From Burkholderiales bacterium (GTDB lineage Bacteria > Pseudomonadota > Gammaproteobacteria > Burkholderiales > Burkholderiaceae_C): a stretch of 37,490 nucleotides of DNA. Location of the stretch: NCBI GenBank assembly GCA_947462065.1, contig CANHNO010000007.1, positions 1 to 37,490 on the forward strand, given 5' to 3'. Below are positions 27,927 through 37,490 of the stretch, one piece after another (the first letter of the stretch is position 1; the number at the start of each line of letters is the position of its first letter). The position numbers were made by a program, and so were the translations under genes. The notes under the pieces are model-generated. The model ran no database searches. It was not told where the DNA came from and was given only the letters and a program-made list of their open reading frames with translations.

Positions 27927-29231
27927 ATGAGCCAGCTGTCCGTGCCGCCTGCCACGCAGACACCAGCGCGCCCGCCGCTGATGAGCCTGGACGATGCGCT
28001 GGCAAGGCTGATGCAGGCGGTGCTGCCGTTCGACGCTGGTCAGGCGATACAGGCCTCGACTTTCGACGCCCTCGGGCGCGTGCTCGCGGCCGATGTTCTC
28101 TCCTTGATGGACGTGCCGCCGGCCGACAACTCGGCGATGGACGGCTACGCCATGCGCTGCGCCGATGTGCCTGCTGCGGGTACTACGCTGCCAGTGAGCC
28201 AGCGCATCCCGGCGGGCGTGGTCGGCGAGCCGTTGTTGCCCGGCACAGCCGCGCGCATCTTCACCGGCGCTCAGGTGCCGCTGGGGGCCGACGCGGTGGT
28301 GATGCAGGAGCAGTGCACCGCTGTGAGTGACGCTACGGCGGGCGGCGCTGTCCGCATCGACACCGTGCCGCAGAACGGTCAATCGATCCGCCGCCGCGGC
28401 GAAGACGTGCGCGCTGGCTCGGTCGTGCTGCCTGCCGGTACGCGGCTCACGCCGCAGGCGCTGGGTCTGGCCGCGTCCGCTGGTGCGGCAAGGCTGTCCG
28501 TGGCGCGGCGACCGCGCGTTGCGCTGTTCTCCACCGGAGACGAACTGGTCATGCCAGGCGACGTGGCGCCCGAGCACATGAAGCCAGGCGCGATCTACAA
28601 CTCAAACCGGTACACCCTGCGCGCGATGATCCAGGCGCTGGGCTGCGAGTGCACCGACCTTGGCAATGTGCCCGACCGGCTCGACGCCACCCGCGAGGCC
28701 CTGCGCCGTGCCGCGCAGGCCCACGACCTGATCGTCACCAGCGGTGGCGTGTCGGTTGGCGAGGAAGACCACATCAAGCCGGCCGTCGATGCCGAAGGGC
28801 GCCTTGACCTCTGGCAGATGGCGATCAAGCCTGGCAAGCCGCTCGCGTTCGGCGTTGTCCGGCGCAGCCCGGATGCGCCCGAGCAGGACCTGGCGTACTT
28901 CATCGGTCTGCCCGGTAATCCGGTGTCGAGCTTCGTCACCTTCTTTCTGGTCGTGCGGCCGGTGCTTCTGCATCTGCAGGGCGTGCTCGATTGGCAACCG
29001 CGACCGGTGCCGATGCGCGCCGATTTCGACTGGCCTCGCGCCGACAAGCGCCGCGAGTTCCTGCGTGTGCGCCGAAACGATCACGGCGGTCTCGACCTGT
29101 TCCCCAGCCAAGGCTCCGGCGTGCTGACCTCGGTAGTGTGGGGCGATGGTGTGGTCGACAACCCACCGGGCCAAGCCATCCGCGCCGGCGACACGGTGCG
29201 CTACCTGCCGTTCTCGGAACTGCTGTCGTGA
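27927..29231 (+). CDS. moeA: molybdopterin molybdenumtransferase MoeA
   Basis: MoeA inserts molybdate into adenylated molybdopterin, the step after Mog. The 434-residue protein shows PPADNSAMDGYAMR near residue 65, IFTGAQVPLGADAVVMQEQ near 110, SIRRRGEDVRAGSVVLPAGT, LFSTGDELV, and TSGGVSVGEEDHIKPAV, all MoeA signatures. GLPGNPVSSFVTF follows near 330. The N-terminus has about 20 extra residues before the usual start. Its stop overlaps the moaD start by three bases (GTGA), so moeA, moaD and moaE form a coupled unit. Confidence 0.97.
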   Translation: MSQLSVPPATQTPARPPLMSLDDALARLMQAVLPFDAGQAIQASTFDALGRVLAADVLSLMDVPPADNSAMDGYAMRCADVPAAGTTLPVSQRIPAGVVGEPLLPGTAARIFTGAQVPLGADAVVMQEQCTAVSDATAGGAVRIDTVPQNGQSIRRRGEDVRAGSVVLPAGTRLTPQALGLAASAGAARLSVARRPRVALFSTGDELVMPGDVAPEHMKPGAIYNSNRYTLRAMIQALGCECTDLGNVPDRLDATREALRRAAQAHDLIVTSGGVSVGEEDHIKPAVDAEGRLDLWQMAIKPGKPLAFGVVRRSPDAPEQDLAYFIGLPGNPVSSFVTFFLVVRPVLLHLQGVLDWQPRPVPMRADFDWPRADKRREFLRVRRNDHGGLDLFPSQGSGVLTSVVWGDGVVDNPPGQAIRAGDTVRYLPFSELLS

Positions 29232-29479
29232 GGGTGCAGGTGCGCTATTTCGCATCGATCCGCGAGGCGCTGGGGGCAGGAGAGGCGATCGAGGTGGCTG
29301 CTGGTGCCACGGTCGGCGGGGTTCGTGACCAGCTGATCGATTCCAGCGCTGCACACGCGAGGACGCTCGCGCGCGGTAGGTCGCTGCGTTGTGCGCTGAA
29401 CCAGGCGCTGTGCGATGAGTCGGCCGTGGTCACGGGCGATGCCGAGATTGCGTTTTTCCCTCCAGTGACTGGCGGCTGA
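29228..29479 (+). CDS. moaD: molybdopterin synthase sulfur carrier subunit MoaD
   Basis: A small ubiquitin-like protein that carries sulfur as a C-terminal thiocarboxylate to MoaE. The start is GTG 29228, inside the moeA stop (GTGA), giving 83 residues: MRVQVRYFASIREALG at the N-terminus and PPVTGG at the C-terminus, where the terminal Gly-Gly is the active end. A much longer frame upstream is a shadow of moeA. moaE starts 6 bases later, making the pair that forms the synthase. Confidence 0.95.
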   Translation: MRVQVRYFASIREALGAGEAIEVAAGATVGGVRDQLIDSSAAHARTLARGRSLRCALNQALCDESAVVTGDAEIAFFPPVTGG

Positions 29480-29484
29480 TCGCC

Positions 29485-29970
29485 ATGACCGTCAGCATCC
29501 AGGCCGCCGATTTCGATCTCAGCACCGAGATTGCCGCCTTGCGTGCTGGGAATCCTGGCGTCGGTGCGGTCGCAAGCTTCGTCGGCTGTGTGCGCGACCG
29601 CAATGATGGTTCGGGCGTCAGTGCGATGGAACTCGAGCATTACCCCGGCATGACCGAGAAATCGATCGACGCGATGATCGATGCCGCCCGCCAGCGCTTC
29701 GATATTCGCGGCGTGCGCGTGATCCATCGGGTGGGCTTGCTGAAGCCACAGGACCAGATCGTGCTGGTGGCGGTGAGCTCAGCGCACCGCGGCACGGCGT
29801 TCCAGGCCTGTGAGTTCCTGATCGACTACCTGAAGACGCAGGCGCCGTTCTGGAAGAAGGAAACCACGCCTGAAGGCGCGCGCTGGGTCGATGCGCGGGT
29901 CAGCGACGAGCAGGCGATGGCGCGGTGGGAGCTTTCTCCCGCCGGGGCGGTCCTGGAGCGCGCGGTATGA
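29485..29970 (+). CDS. moaE: molybdopterin synthase catalytic subunit MoaE
   Basis: MoaE, with MoaD, converts cyclic pyranopterin monophosphate to molybdopterin by adding two sulfurs. The 161-residue protein has GAVASFVGCVRD near residue 27, LEHYPGMTEK at 50, VIHRVGLLKPQDQIVLV, and the catalytic lysine Lys124 in APFWKKE, matching E. coli Lys119. The stop codon overlaps the crcB start by four bases (ATGA). Confidence 0.96.
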   Translation: MTVSIQAADFDLSTEIAALRAGNPGVGAVASFVGCVRDRNDGSGVSAMELEHYPGMTEKSIDAMIDAARQRFDIRGVRVIHRVGLLKPQDQIVLVAVSSAHRGTAFQACEFLIDYLKTQAPFWKKETTPEGARWVDARVSDEQAMARWELSPAGAVLERAV

Positions 29971-30356
29971 ATGCCGCATCCCCGTGGGCCCAGCTCCTTG
30001 CTGTCGCGCTTGGCTCGGCCGTGGGAGGCGTTTTGCGCTGGGCGGTGCAGCTGTGGCTGAACGCGCGCTGGGCCGGGTTCCCGCTGGGCACGCTGGTGGT
30101 CAACTGCGTCGGTGGACTGTTGATCGGCATGGCGCTGGCGTGGTTTGCGCGCTCTCCGAACGAAGTGCTGCGGCTGCTGCTGGTGACCGGTTTCCTCGGC
30201 GGGCTGACCACCTTCTCGGCGTTCACCGGCGAGTCGCTGACGCTGCTGCAGCGCGGCGACGTGGGTTGGGCCCTGACCCACAGTGCGGCCCACCTTCTGG
30301 GCGCGCTGGCGTGTTGTGCGATCGGCTTTCGTCTGATGAAGGCGCTTCTGGCCTGA
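29967..30356 (+). CDS. crcB: fluoride ion channel CrcB/Fluc
   Basis: A small membrane channel that exports fluoride and protects against its toxicity. The 129-residue protein starts at ATG 29967 inside the moaE stop; the longer frame from 29925 adds non-conserved residues. Four hydrophobic helices are visible, with the signatures GSAVGGVLRW, LVVNCVGGLLIG (pore Asn) and GFLGGLTTFSAFTGE (phenylalanine and sodium-site loop). No fluoride riboswitch is visible, and the gene appears to be expressed as part of the moe/moa transcript. Confidence 0.95.
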   Translation: MNAASPWAQLLAVALGSAVGGVLRWAVQLWLNARWAGFPLGTLVVNCVGGLLIGMALAWFARSPNEVLRLLLVTGFLGGLTTFSAFTGESLTLLQRGDVGWALTHSAAHLLGALACCAIGFRLMKALLA

Positions 30357-30404
30357 ACGCGCCTGTCCCGCGGGTGTCTGCCGGGCCCGCAGAACCGCAC
30401 TGGC

Positions 30405-30418
30405 TTGATCCCGATCAA
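30405..30418. promoter_or_regulatory. perfect FNR/Anr box upstream of clpB
   Basis: TTGAT-N4-ATCAA, matching the oxygen-sensor FNR/Anr consensus in all ten fixed positions; the symmetry extends to CTTGATC-CC-GATCAAG (30404-30419). Its centre lies about 57 bases before the expected start of the sigma-32-like promoter, compatible with a class I activator site. It is in the gap between crcB and clpB, so it could also act on nothing else. Confidence 0.6.
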
Positions 30419-30437
30419 GTCGCGGGTTGCTTCTCGC

Positions 30438-30463
30438 CTTGAAATGCACCGTTATCCCCTCAA
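30438..30463 (+). promoter_or_regulatory. sigma-32-type heat-shock promoter of clpB
   Basis: CTTGAAA (30438-30444), 11-base spacer, CCCCTCAA (30456-30463). This resembles the heat-shock consensus CTTGAAA-N11-16-CCCCATNT, with the -35 matching completely and the -10 matching at CCCC and partly after it. A start near 30470 would give a leader of about 20 bases holding AGGAGG at 30476-30481. Confidence 0.75.
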
Positions 30464-30490
30464 CTCCGAGGGAATAGGAGGACATTTCCA

Positions 30491-33091
<2,601 letters not shown>

Positions 33092-33124
33092 GAAGGGGGA
33101 ATCTTTCTGCTGCGCAGGCCGATC

Positions 33125-33176
33125 TGACGCTTCCGGTGCTCACCGTACGCTTGTACGGCTCCGCTCCTCGGCGTCA
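33125..33176. repeat. palindromic extragenic element between clpB and the Roadblock gene
   Basis: The core CCGTAC (33143-33148), loop GCTT, GTACGG (33153-33158) is flanked by outer arms TGACGC (33125-33130) and GCGTCA (33171-33176). It lies between two convergent genes, 34 bases after clpB. The form resembles short dispersed repeats that I recall from Burkholderiales intergenic regions; only one copy is seen here. It may act as a bidirectional terminator or mRNA stabiliser, but there is no T-run. Confidence 0.45.
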
Positions 33177-33224
33177 CCTCGGCCCGCTCGCGACGAAATC
33201 TTCGCCCTTCTCTCCGAAGGCTGC

Positions 33225-34526
33225 TCAACGGTCCAGCAAAGGATCGAGCCGCTCGATCTGCAGCCGGGCCAGCGTCAGGTTGGCGTTCGTCCGGTCCAGC
33301 ACGGTGATCAGCGCCATGCCGCTGTGTTTGTCCACTGAGCGCAGCAGCAGGTGGTGCGAGCCCAGGGTGATCGCAGCATCGGGCAGCGTGTGCCCGAGAC
33401 CGAGAGTCCGGCTGCTGCTGCCCATCGCTGTGAGCAGCGTGCGACCGTGGCGAGCCAGTTCCGCCGGCGGCGCGCCGGAGCCCGAGCTGGCGACCGGCAG
33501 ACCGGAGCCGATGTCGAATACGCAGCAGCCGACCACCCCATTCAGCTCGCAGATCTGGTGCACATAAACATCCAGCACTTCGTCGTGCAGTGGTTCGGGC
33601 TTGGCCGACACGTCGGGCATGGGCCGCAACGGCAACATGTTGGTGGGAGCGAAGGCAGGGCTGTCGATGCCCATCGGCAGGGTGTCCCGTGCGGCCGGTG
33701 CGCGGGCCGGGGCTGGCGCGGCCGTGGGTGAGCGTGCGGGCGCGGGTGCGGCAACCGTGCCGCGCATGCGGTTCCAGGTGCCGTTGATGAAGTTCCAGGC
33801 ATCGGCCGGTCGGGTGACCACAGGCGTCGTGCGCAGCGTGATGGCAGTGCCACGCACCATCTCCTGGCCTTGCGCCACCAGCGTGGCGTTGTTGGTCAGC
33901 GGCAGCAGCAGCAACTGGCGGTTGTGCCACGGGCTGCGGATCACTTCCTCATGCCAGGGCCGCATGGTGGTGTTCAAGGTGGCTGCCGGCAGCGAGCCGA
34001 CCATCATCACGCCGAGCTGGCTGAAGGCCAGCAGGGTGCGCGCCACGCCGTGCGCCGTGGCCGCATCGCTGGTGTCGGCCACGTCGGTCGAGTAAAGCCG
34101 CAGGACCTGCTGTGCTGCGAGCGGCACGTCGACGTAGTCGATGGAGGCCAACGGCGTTCCCTGACCCTGCCGGCGCAGCATCAGTTTGTGCACCGGCCGG
34201 CTGCAGGCTGCGGCGATGCCGCGCAGCAGCTGCCGCGACGAACGCGTGCCCATGTCGTGAACCGCGATGAAATCCGGTCGCAGGTGCTCGAACTGCTGTT
34301 GCAGTGCCTCGCCGGGTGCGCAGGACACGAACAGTTCGCGCACATGGTTCTCGACCAGCCGGCCGATGTCCTGCTGCGCTGCAGTGCGCTCCAGGTCTTC
34401 GCGGTTCATCACCTGGGTCGCCAGCGCTGTCTGTGCGCGGGTCGATTCCCAGCCGTCGTTCTCCATCGGTGCCGTTCCGCGGTAGTCGGGGTACGGGTTG
34501 CCGGTGCGGCTGCTGTAGATGCTCAT
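33225..34526 (-). CDS. orphan protein with C-terminal Roadblock/LC7-like domain
   Basis: A 433-residue cytoplasmic protein without signal or membrane segment. I start at ATG 34526, where GAGGG lies upstream and MSIYSSRTGNPYPDYRG begins; the longer frame adds 31 unlikely residues. Residues about 45-255 form an alpha/beta region I do not recognise, with LRPDFIAVHDMG near 82-93 and VGSLPAATLNTTM near 176-188. Residues 258-282 are an Ala/Pro linker. Residues about 316-431 resemble a Roadblock/LC7 domain: LDVYVHQICELNGVVGCCVFDIGSGLPVASSG, HGRTLLTAM, TLGSHHLLLRSV, GMALITVLDRTNANLTLARLQIERL. Such domains regulate small GTPases (as MglB does MglA) or dimerise signalling proteins. No GTPase gene is adjacent. 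Function is unknown. It is divergent from nadB. Confidence 0.7.
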   Translation of the reverse strand: MSIYSSRTGNPYPDYRGTAPMENDGWESTRAQTALATQVMNREDLERTAAQQDIGRLVENHVRELFVSCAPGEALQQQFEHLRPDFIAVHDMGTRSSRQLLRGIAAACSRPVHKLMLRRQGQGTPLASIDYVDVPLAAQQVLRLYSTDVADTSDAATAHGVARTLLAFSQLGVMMVGSLPAATLNTTMRPWHEEVIRSPWHNRQLLLLPLTNNATLVAQGQEMVRGTAITLRTTPVVTRPADAWNFINGTWNRMRGTVAAPAPARSPTAAPAPARAPAARDTLPMGIDSPAFAPTNMLPLRPMPDVSAKPEPLHDEVLDVYVHQICELNGVVGCCVFDIGSGLPVASSGSGAPPAELARHGRTLLTAMGSSSRTLGLGHTLPDAAITLGSHHLLLRSVDKHSGMALITVLDRTNANLTLARLQIERLDPLLDR

Positions 34527-34700
34527 GAGGCCCTCGTCGCAAAGTCGATGGGTAAGTGAGGCGCGTGACCGGAGCACTGCGGCATCGGCCGCGAGACACG
34601 CACCTGCTGATGCTGGCACAGCCGCGCCGCGGAAGCCATCCCCTCGATGCGATGCGTGCCGCCAGAGGGGCTTGCGGTGAGTGCGTCGATAGAATGAGTT

Positions 34701-34720
34701 GATGTCATTGATTTGTCATC
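34701..34720. promoter_or_regulatory. TGTCAT direct repeats ahead of nadB
   Basis: TGTCAT occurs at 34703-34708 and 34714-34719, eleven bases apart (one helical turn), inside GATG...CATC symmetry (34701-34720). It lies 31 bases before the nadB start in a 224-base divergent region with no other clear signal; a TAGAAT hexamer at 34690-34695 lacks a good -35. It could be an operator; the binding protein is unknown. Confidence 0.35.
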
Positions 34721-34750
34721 CGAACTGTTGGCGCCTGTGCGTCCTCTGCC

Positions 34751-36412
34751 ATGGCGCCGTCTGATTCGGTGCGGGAAGCGCTGCCGGTGGTCATCATCGG
34801 CGCGGGCCTCGCCGGCCTGACGGTGGCGCTGCATCTGGCAGCCGAGCATCCGGTCATCGTGCTGGCCAAGCGCAATCTCGACGAGTCGGCGACGGCTTGG
34901 GCGCAGGGCGGCATCGTCGGCGTGCTGGGCGATGACGACAGCATAGATTCCCATGTGCGCGACACCCAGGATGCGGGCGCCGGGCTGGTCGACGAGCACA
35001 CCGCTCGTTTCATCGCCCAGCACAGCGCCGAGGCCATTGCCTGGCTGGTGGCGCGTGGTGTCCCGTTCTCGGCCGACCCCGATGGCCCGCTGGGCCTGCA
35101 TCTGACGCGCGAAGGCGGCCATGCCGTGCGCCGCATCGCGCATGCGGCCGATGCGACCGGCAAGGCGATCCATGACGTGCTGCTCGATGAGGTCAAGCGC
35201 CACCCGAACATCGACATGCGTGAACGCTGGATGGCGGTCGACGTGATCACCTCTCGACAACTCAAGCGCGAAGAGCCACCGCGCTGCTACGGCGTCTACG
35301 CGCTCGACATCGACAGCCAGCGCGTCGAGACGCTGCCGGCGCGCGCCGTGGTGCTGGCCACCGGCGGCGTTGGCAAGGTGTACCGCTACACCAGCAACCC
35401 GGACACTGCGACCGGCGATGGCATCGCGATGGCCTGGCGCGCCGGCTGCCGCATCGGCAACATGGAGTTCATCCAGTTCCATCCGACTTGCCTTTACCAC
35501 CCGCAGGAGCGCAGCTTCCTGATCACCGAGGCTCTGCGGGGCGAGGGTGCGCACCTGAAGCTGCCGAGCATCGGGCCAGGAGATCCCGGCGGCAAGCGCT
35601 TCATGGCGGCGCATGACGAGCGCATGGAGCTGGCGCCGCGCGACATCGTCGCCCGTGCGATCGACTTCGAGATGAAGCGGCATGGTCTCGACCATGTGTG
35701 GCTTGATGCGACACATCTTGGCGAGGCTTATCTAAAAGAACACTTCCCGACCATCCACGCGCGTTGCCTGGCTTTGGGCATCGACATTGCCCGGCAGCCG
35801 ATTCCGGTGGTGCCGGCGGCGCACTACACCTGCGGTGGTGTGGTCACTGACCTGCACGGTCGCACCGACCTGCCGGGCTTGTACGCGGTGGGCGAAACCA
35901 CCTACACCGGCCTGCATGGTGCCAACCGATTGGCCAGCAACTCGCTGCTGGAATGCGTGGTGCTGGGCCGCACCTGTGCGCTGGACATCGAGGAACAGCC
36001 CGAACGCAGCGAACCGCAGCTTCCGGTGTGGGATGAGAGCCAGGTCGAAAATGCCGATGAACAGGTGGTCATCGCCCACAACTGGGACGAGCTGCGGCTG
36101 CTGATGTGGAACTACGTCGGCATCGTGCGAACCACCAAGCGGCTGCAGCGGGCGCTGGACCGCATCAAGCTGCTGCGCAGCGAGATCGATGATTACTACG
36201 GCAGCTTCCGTGTCAACCGCGACCTGCTGGAGTTGCGTAATCTGGTCGATTGCGCTGAGCTCATCGTCCGCTCGGCGCTGATGCGCCACGAGAGCCGTGG
36301 GTTGCACTACAGCCGCGATTTTCCCTACGCCTTGCCCGTGAGTTTCCCGACGGTGCTGATGCGCACTGCAGTCGCCGGCAAGAAGCCGAAGACCCGCGGC
36401 ATCAGCGTATAG
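34751..36412 (+). CDS. nadB: L-aspartate oxidase
   Basis: NadB oxidises L-aspartate to iminoaspartate with FAD; NadA then makes quinolinate for NAD. The 553-residue protein starts at ATG 34751. PVVIIGAGLAGLTVALHL is the FAD dinucleotide fold, SATAWAQGGI a family signature, HLTREGGHAVRRIAHAADATG the substrate-site region near 117-137, and VVLATGGVGKVYRYTSNP follows. AAHYTCGGVVTDLHGRTDLPGLYAVGETTYTGLHGANRLASNSLLE binds FAD at the C-terminal side. Length is near normal (E. coli 540). nadC is close by on the opposite strand, with a ComFB-family gene between. nadA is not in the window. Confidence 0.97.
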   Translation: MAPSDSVREALPVVIIGAGLAGLTVALHLAAEHPVIVLAKRNLDESATAWAQGGIVGVLGDDDSIDSHVRDTQDAGAGLVDEHTARFIAQHSAEAIAWLVARGVPFSADPDGPLGLHLTREGGHAVRRIAHAADATGKAIHDVLLDEVKRHPNIDMRERWMAVDVITSRQLKREEPPRCYGVYALDIDSQRVETLPARAVVLATGGVGKVYRYTSNPDTATGDGIAMAWRAGCRIGNMEFIQFHPTCLYHPQERSFLITEALRGEGAHLKLPSIGPGDPGGKRFMAAHDERMELAPRDIVARAIDFEMKRHGLDHVWLDATHLGEAYLKEHFPTIHARCLALGIDIARQPIPVVPAAHYTCGGVVTDLHGRTDLPGLYAVGETTYTGLHGANRLASNSLLECVVLGRTCALDIEEQPERSEPQLPVWDESQVENADEQVVIAHNWDELRLLMWNYVGIVRTTKRLQRALDRIKLLRSEIDDYYGSFRVNRDLLELRNLVDCAELIVRSALMRHESRGLHYSRDFPYALPVSFPTVLMRTAVAGKKPKTRGISV

Positions 36413-36421
36413 GCGCATCGG

Positions 36422-36709
36422 TCAGCGCCGCGCGCGCATGGCCACCTTGGCCTGCACAAACTGATAGGCGAAATCGACGGCTTCGCTGATGGCCACCTCG
36501 TTTTCAGTGCGCTCGCGCTCCGTGAGGTAGAACGAGAAATCCACGTCGTGGCGGATGTAGCGCGGCGGCAGCCGGTTCAGCGCGACGCATGCCACATCAG
36601 CCTGGATGTGCGGGTCGCTCAGGTGCGGAAAGCGGGACGCTGCTGACTGGACGGCGTCGAACACCGCACGCTCGTGATGGTTGTGGATCGTGTCGAAAAC
36701 GCTGCTCAT
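36422..36709 (-). CDS. ComFB-family protein (late competence / cyclic-dinucleotide receptor family)
   Basis: A 95-residue cytoplasmic protein with the ComFB signature VACVALNRLPPRYIRHDVDFSFYLT at about residues 40-65. It is preceded by an amphipathic stretch that includes NHHERAVFDAV, and ends with a basic helix. ComFB was first found in the competence operon of Bacillus; recent work describes family members as cyclic-dinucleotide (c-di-GMP type) receptors in other bacteria. What this copy senses is unknown. ATG 36709 has GGAGG 5 bases upstream, so it is well translated. It lies 100 bases after nadC on the same strand, and its stop is 9 bases from the convergent nadB stop. Confidence 0.8.
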   Translation of the reverse strand: MSSVFDTIHNHHERAVFDAVQSAASRFPHLSDPHIQADVACVALNRLPPRYIRHDVDFSFYLTERERTENEVAISEAVDFAYQFVQAKVAMRARR

Positions 36710-36809
36710 GGCGGCCTCCGCTCCCCCGTGGAGCTATGGCCAGAGTGTCTGGCTGCCTTCGTCGGGCGAGCCCCGGAATAGCACCGGAAGTGCGGCCCAG
36801 ATGCGCGCC

Positions 36810-37490
36810 TCAGAGCGCGTTCAGCACCCGCATCGAATAGTCGGTGGCCTGGACGTCCTTGGTCAGACGGCCGATCGAGATCCGGTCGATGCCCGTCGCC
36901 GCGATCTCGCGCACCTGTTCAAGGCGCACACCACCGGAGACCTCCAGCAAAGCGCGCCCGGCATTCAGCACAACCGCCGCTCGCATGCCGGTCAGATCGA
37001 AGTTGTCGAGCAGCACACTCGCTGCCCCGGCGGCCAGCGCCTCGGCCAGCTGAGCCAGCGATTCGACCTCGATCTGGATGGCCACGCCCGAGTTCAGCGC
37101 CTGGGCGTTACGCAGCACGGCGGTGATGCCGCCCGCTGCGGCGATGTGGTTTTCCTTGATCAGGATGCCGTGCCACAGCGCCATCCGCTGGTTGTGACCG
37201 CCGCCGATGCGAACCGCGTACTTCTGCGCCTGGCGCAGGCCGGGCAGCGTCTTGCGGGTGTCGAGGATCACGCAGCCGTGCGGGTTGGGGGACACCCCGG
37301 CAATCGCATCGACGTGACGCCGCGTCAGCGTTGCGGTGCCCGACAGCAGTTGCAGAAAGTTGAGTGCAGGCCGCTCGGCCGAGAGCAGCGCGCGGGCGTT
37401 TGATTCGATGTGGCACACCAGGGTGTCGGGCGCCATCAAGGTGCCCTCAGCCGCATGCCAGTCGATGCGTGCGCCGGGGTCGAGTGCGAG
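36810..37490 (-). CDS. nadC: nicotinate-nucleotide pyrophosphorylase (quinolinate phosphoribosyltransferase), 5' end missing
   Basis: NadC converts quinolinate and PRPP to nicotinate mononucleotide, carbon dioxide and pyrophosphate. The visible 226 residues are open to the window edge; upstream of the internal ATG the frame continues with NadC-like ALDPGARIDWHAAEGTL, so the true start is outside. Key blocks are ERPALNFLQLLSGTAT, CVILDTRKTLPGLRQAQKYAVRIGGGHNQRMALWHGILIKENHI (substrate-binding arginines and lysine), and VLLDNFDLTGMR and EVSGGV for the phosphate loop. Length is consistent with the 270-300 usual. The 100 bases after it, before the ComFB gene, hold no signal I can support. Confidence 0.96.
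   Translation of the reverse strand, partial: LALDPGARIDWHAAEGTLMAPDTLVCHIESNARALLSAERPALNFLQLLSGTATLTRRHVDAIAGVSPNPHGCVILDTRKTLPGLRQAQKYAVRIGGGHNQRMALWHGILIKENHIAAAGGITAVLRNAQALNSGVAIQIEVESLAQLAEALAAGAASVLLDNFDLTGMRAAVVLNAGRALLEVSGGVRLEQVREIAATGIDRISIGRLTKDVQATDYSMRVLNAL

Noticed and set aside
26229-28577. 782-codon open frame on the minus strand
   Set aside because: Antisense to hom, thrC and moeA, which are unmistakable; composition is that of a shadow frame.
29850-29966. Fluoride riboswitch before crcB
   Set aside because: crcB starts inside the moaE stop codon, so there is no leader, and the sequence is moaE coding DNA.

Overview
The window is a GC-rich, densely coded stretch of housekeeping chromosome. 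Gene content and protein sequence (PpsR/PpsA pair, mog, YjgA, PmbA, an alaA-hom-thrC-moeA-moaD-moaE-crcB-clpB block, a PEP-CTERM protein, TakP-type TRAP transport) point to a betaproteobacterium, most likely Burkholderiales. Genus cannot be fixed from the sequence alone. I support 36 protein genes. I saw no rRNA, tRNA, CRISPR array, transposase, integrase or prophage, and no gene-free stretch exceeds 300 bases.

Layout. 1-3480: 3' part of trmJ, a small PEP-CTERM surface protein, cysE, then mog and yjgA on the minus strand. 3667-8712: pmbA and a TakP-like TRAP binding protein (plus), converging on the TRAP permease genes dctQ and dctM and a DUF442 phosphatase-like gene (minus). 8738-11737 (minus): ppsR, a BaiN/HI0933 flavoprotein, rpsU and yqeY; rpsU has its own strong sigma-70-like promoter and a terminator. 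11959-14367: ppsA, divergent from its regulator ppsR. 14374-16966 (minus): NlpC/P60 hydrolase, moaA, mobA. 17106-21059 (plus): acuI, prpE and an exported LigE-type DNA ligase. 21073-23797 (minus): Mth938-like gene, bcp, PIN-PhoH ATPase. 23871-30356 (plus): alaA, hom, thrC, moeA, moaD, moaE, crcB, tightly packed with several 1-4 base overlaps from hom onward. 30491-33091: clpB, preceded by a sigma-32-like promoter and a perfect FNR/Anr box. 33225-34526 (minus): an orphan Roadblock/LC7 protein. 34751-37490: nadB (plus), a ComFB-family gene and the 3' part of nadC (minus).

How the genes work together. Six molybdenum-cofactor genes lie in three separate clusters (mog; moaA-mobA; moeA-moaD-moaE). 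Gluconeogenesis is represented by ppsA with its dedicated kinase/phosphorylase, C3 acyl-CoA metabolism by acuI-prpE, aspartate-family amino acids by hom-thrC, and NAD synthesis by nadB-nadC. I found no undescribed multi-gene system. The most interesting items are the apparent FNR plus sigma-32 control region of clpB, the orphan Roadblock protein, the split rpsU-yqeY operon now followed by DUF442 and TRAP genes, the inverted repeat ahead of acuI-prpE, the signal-bearing DNA ligase, and the ComFB gene embedded between NAD genes.
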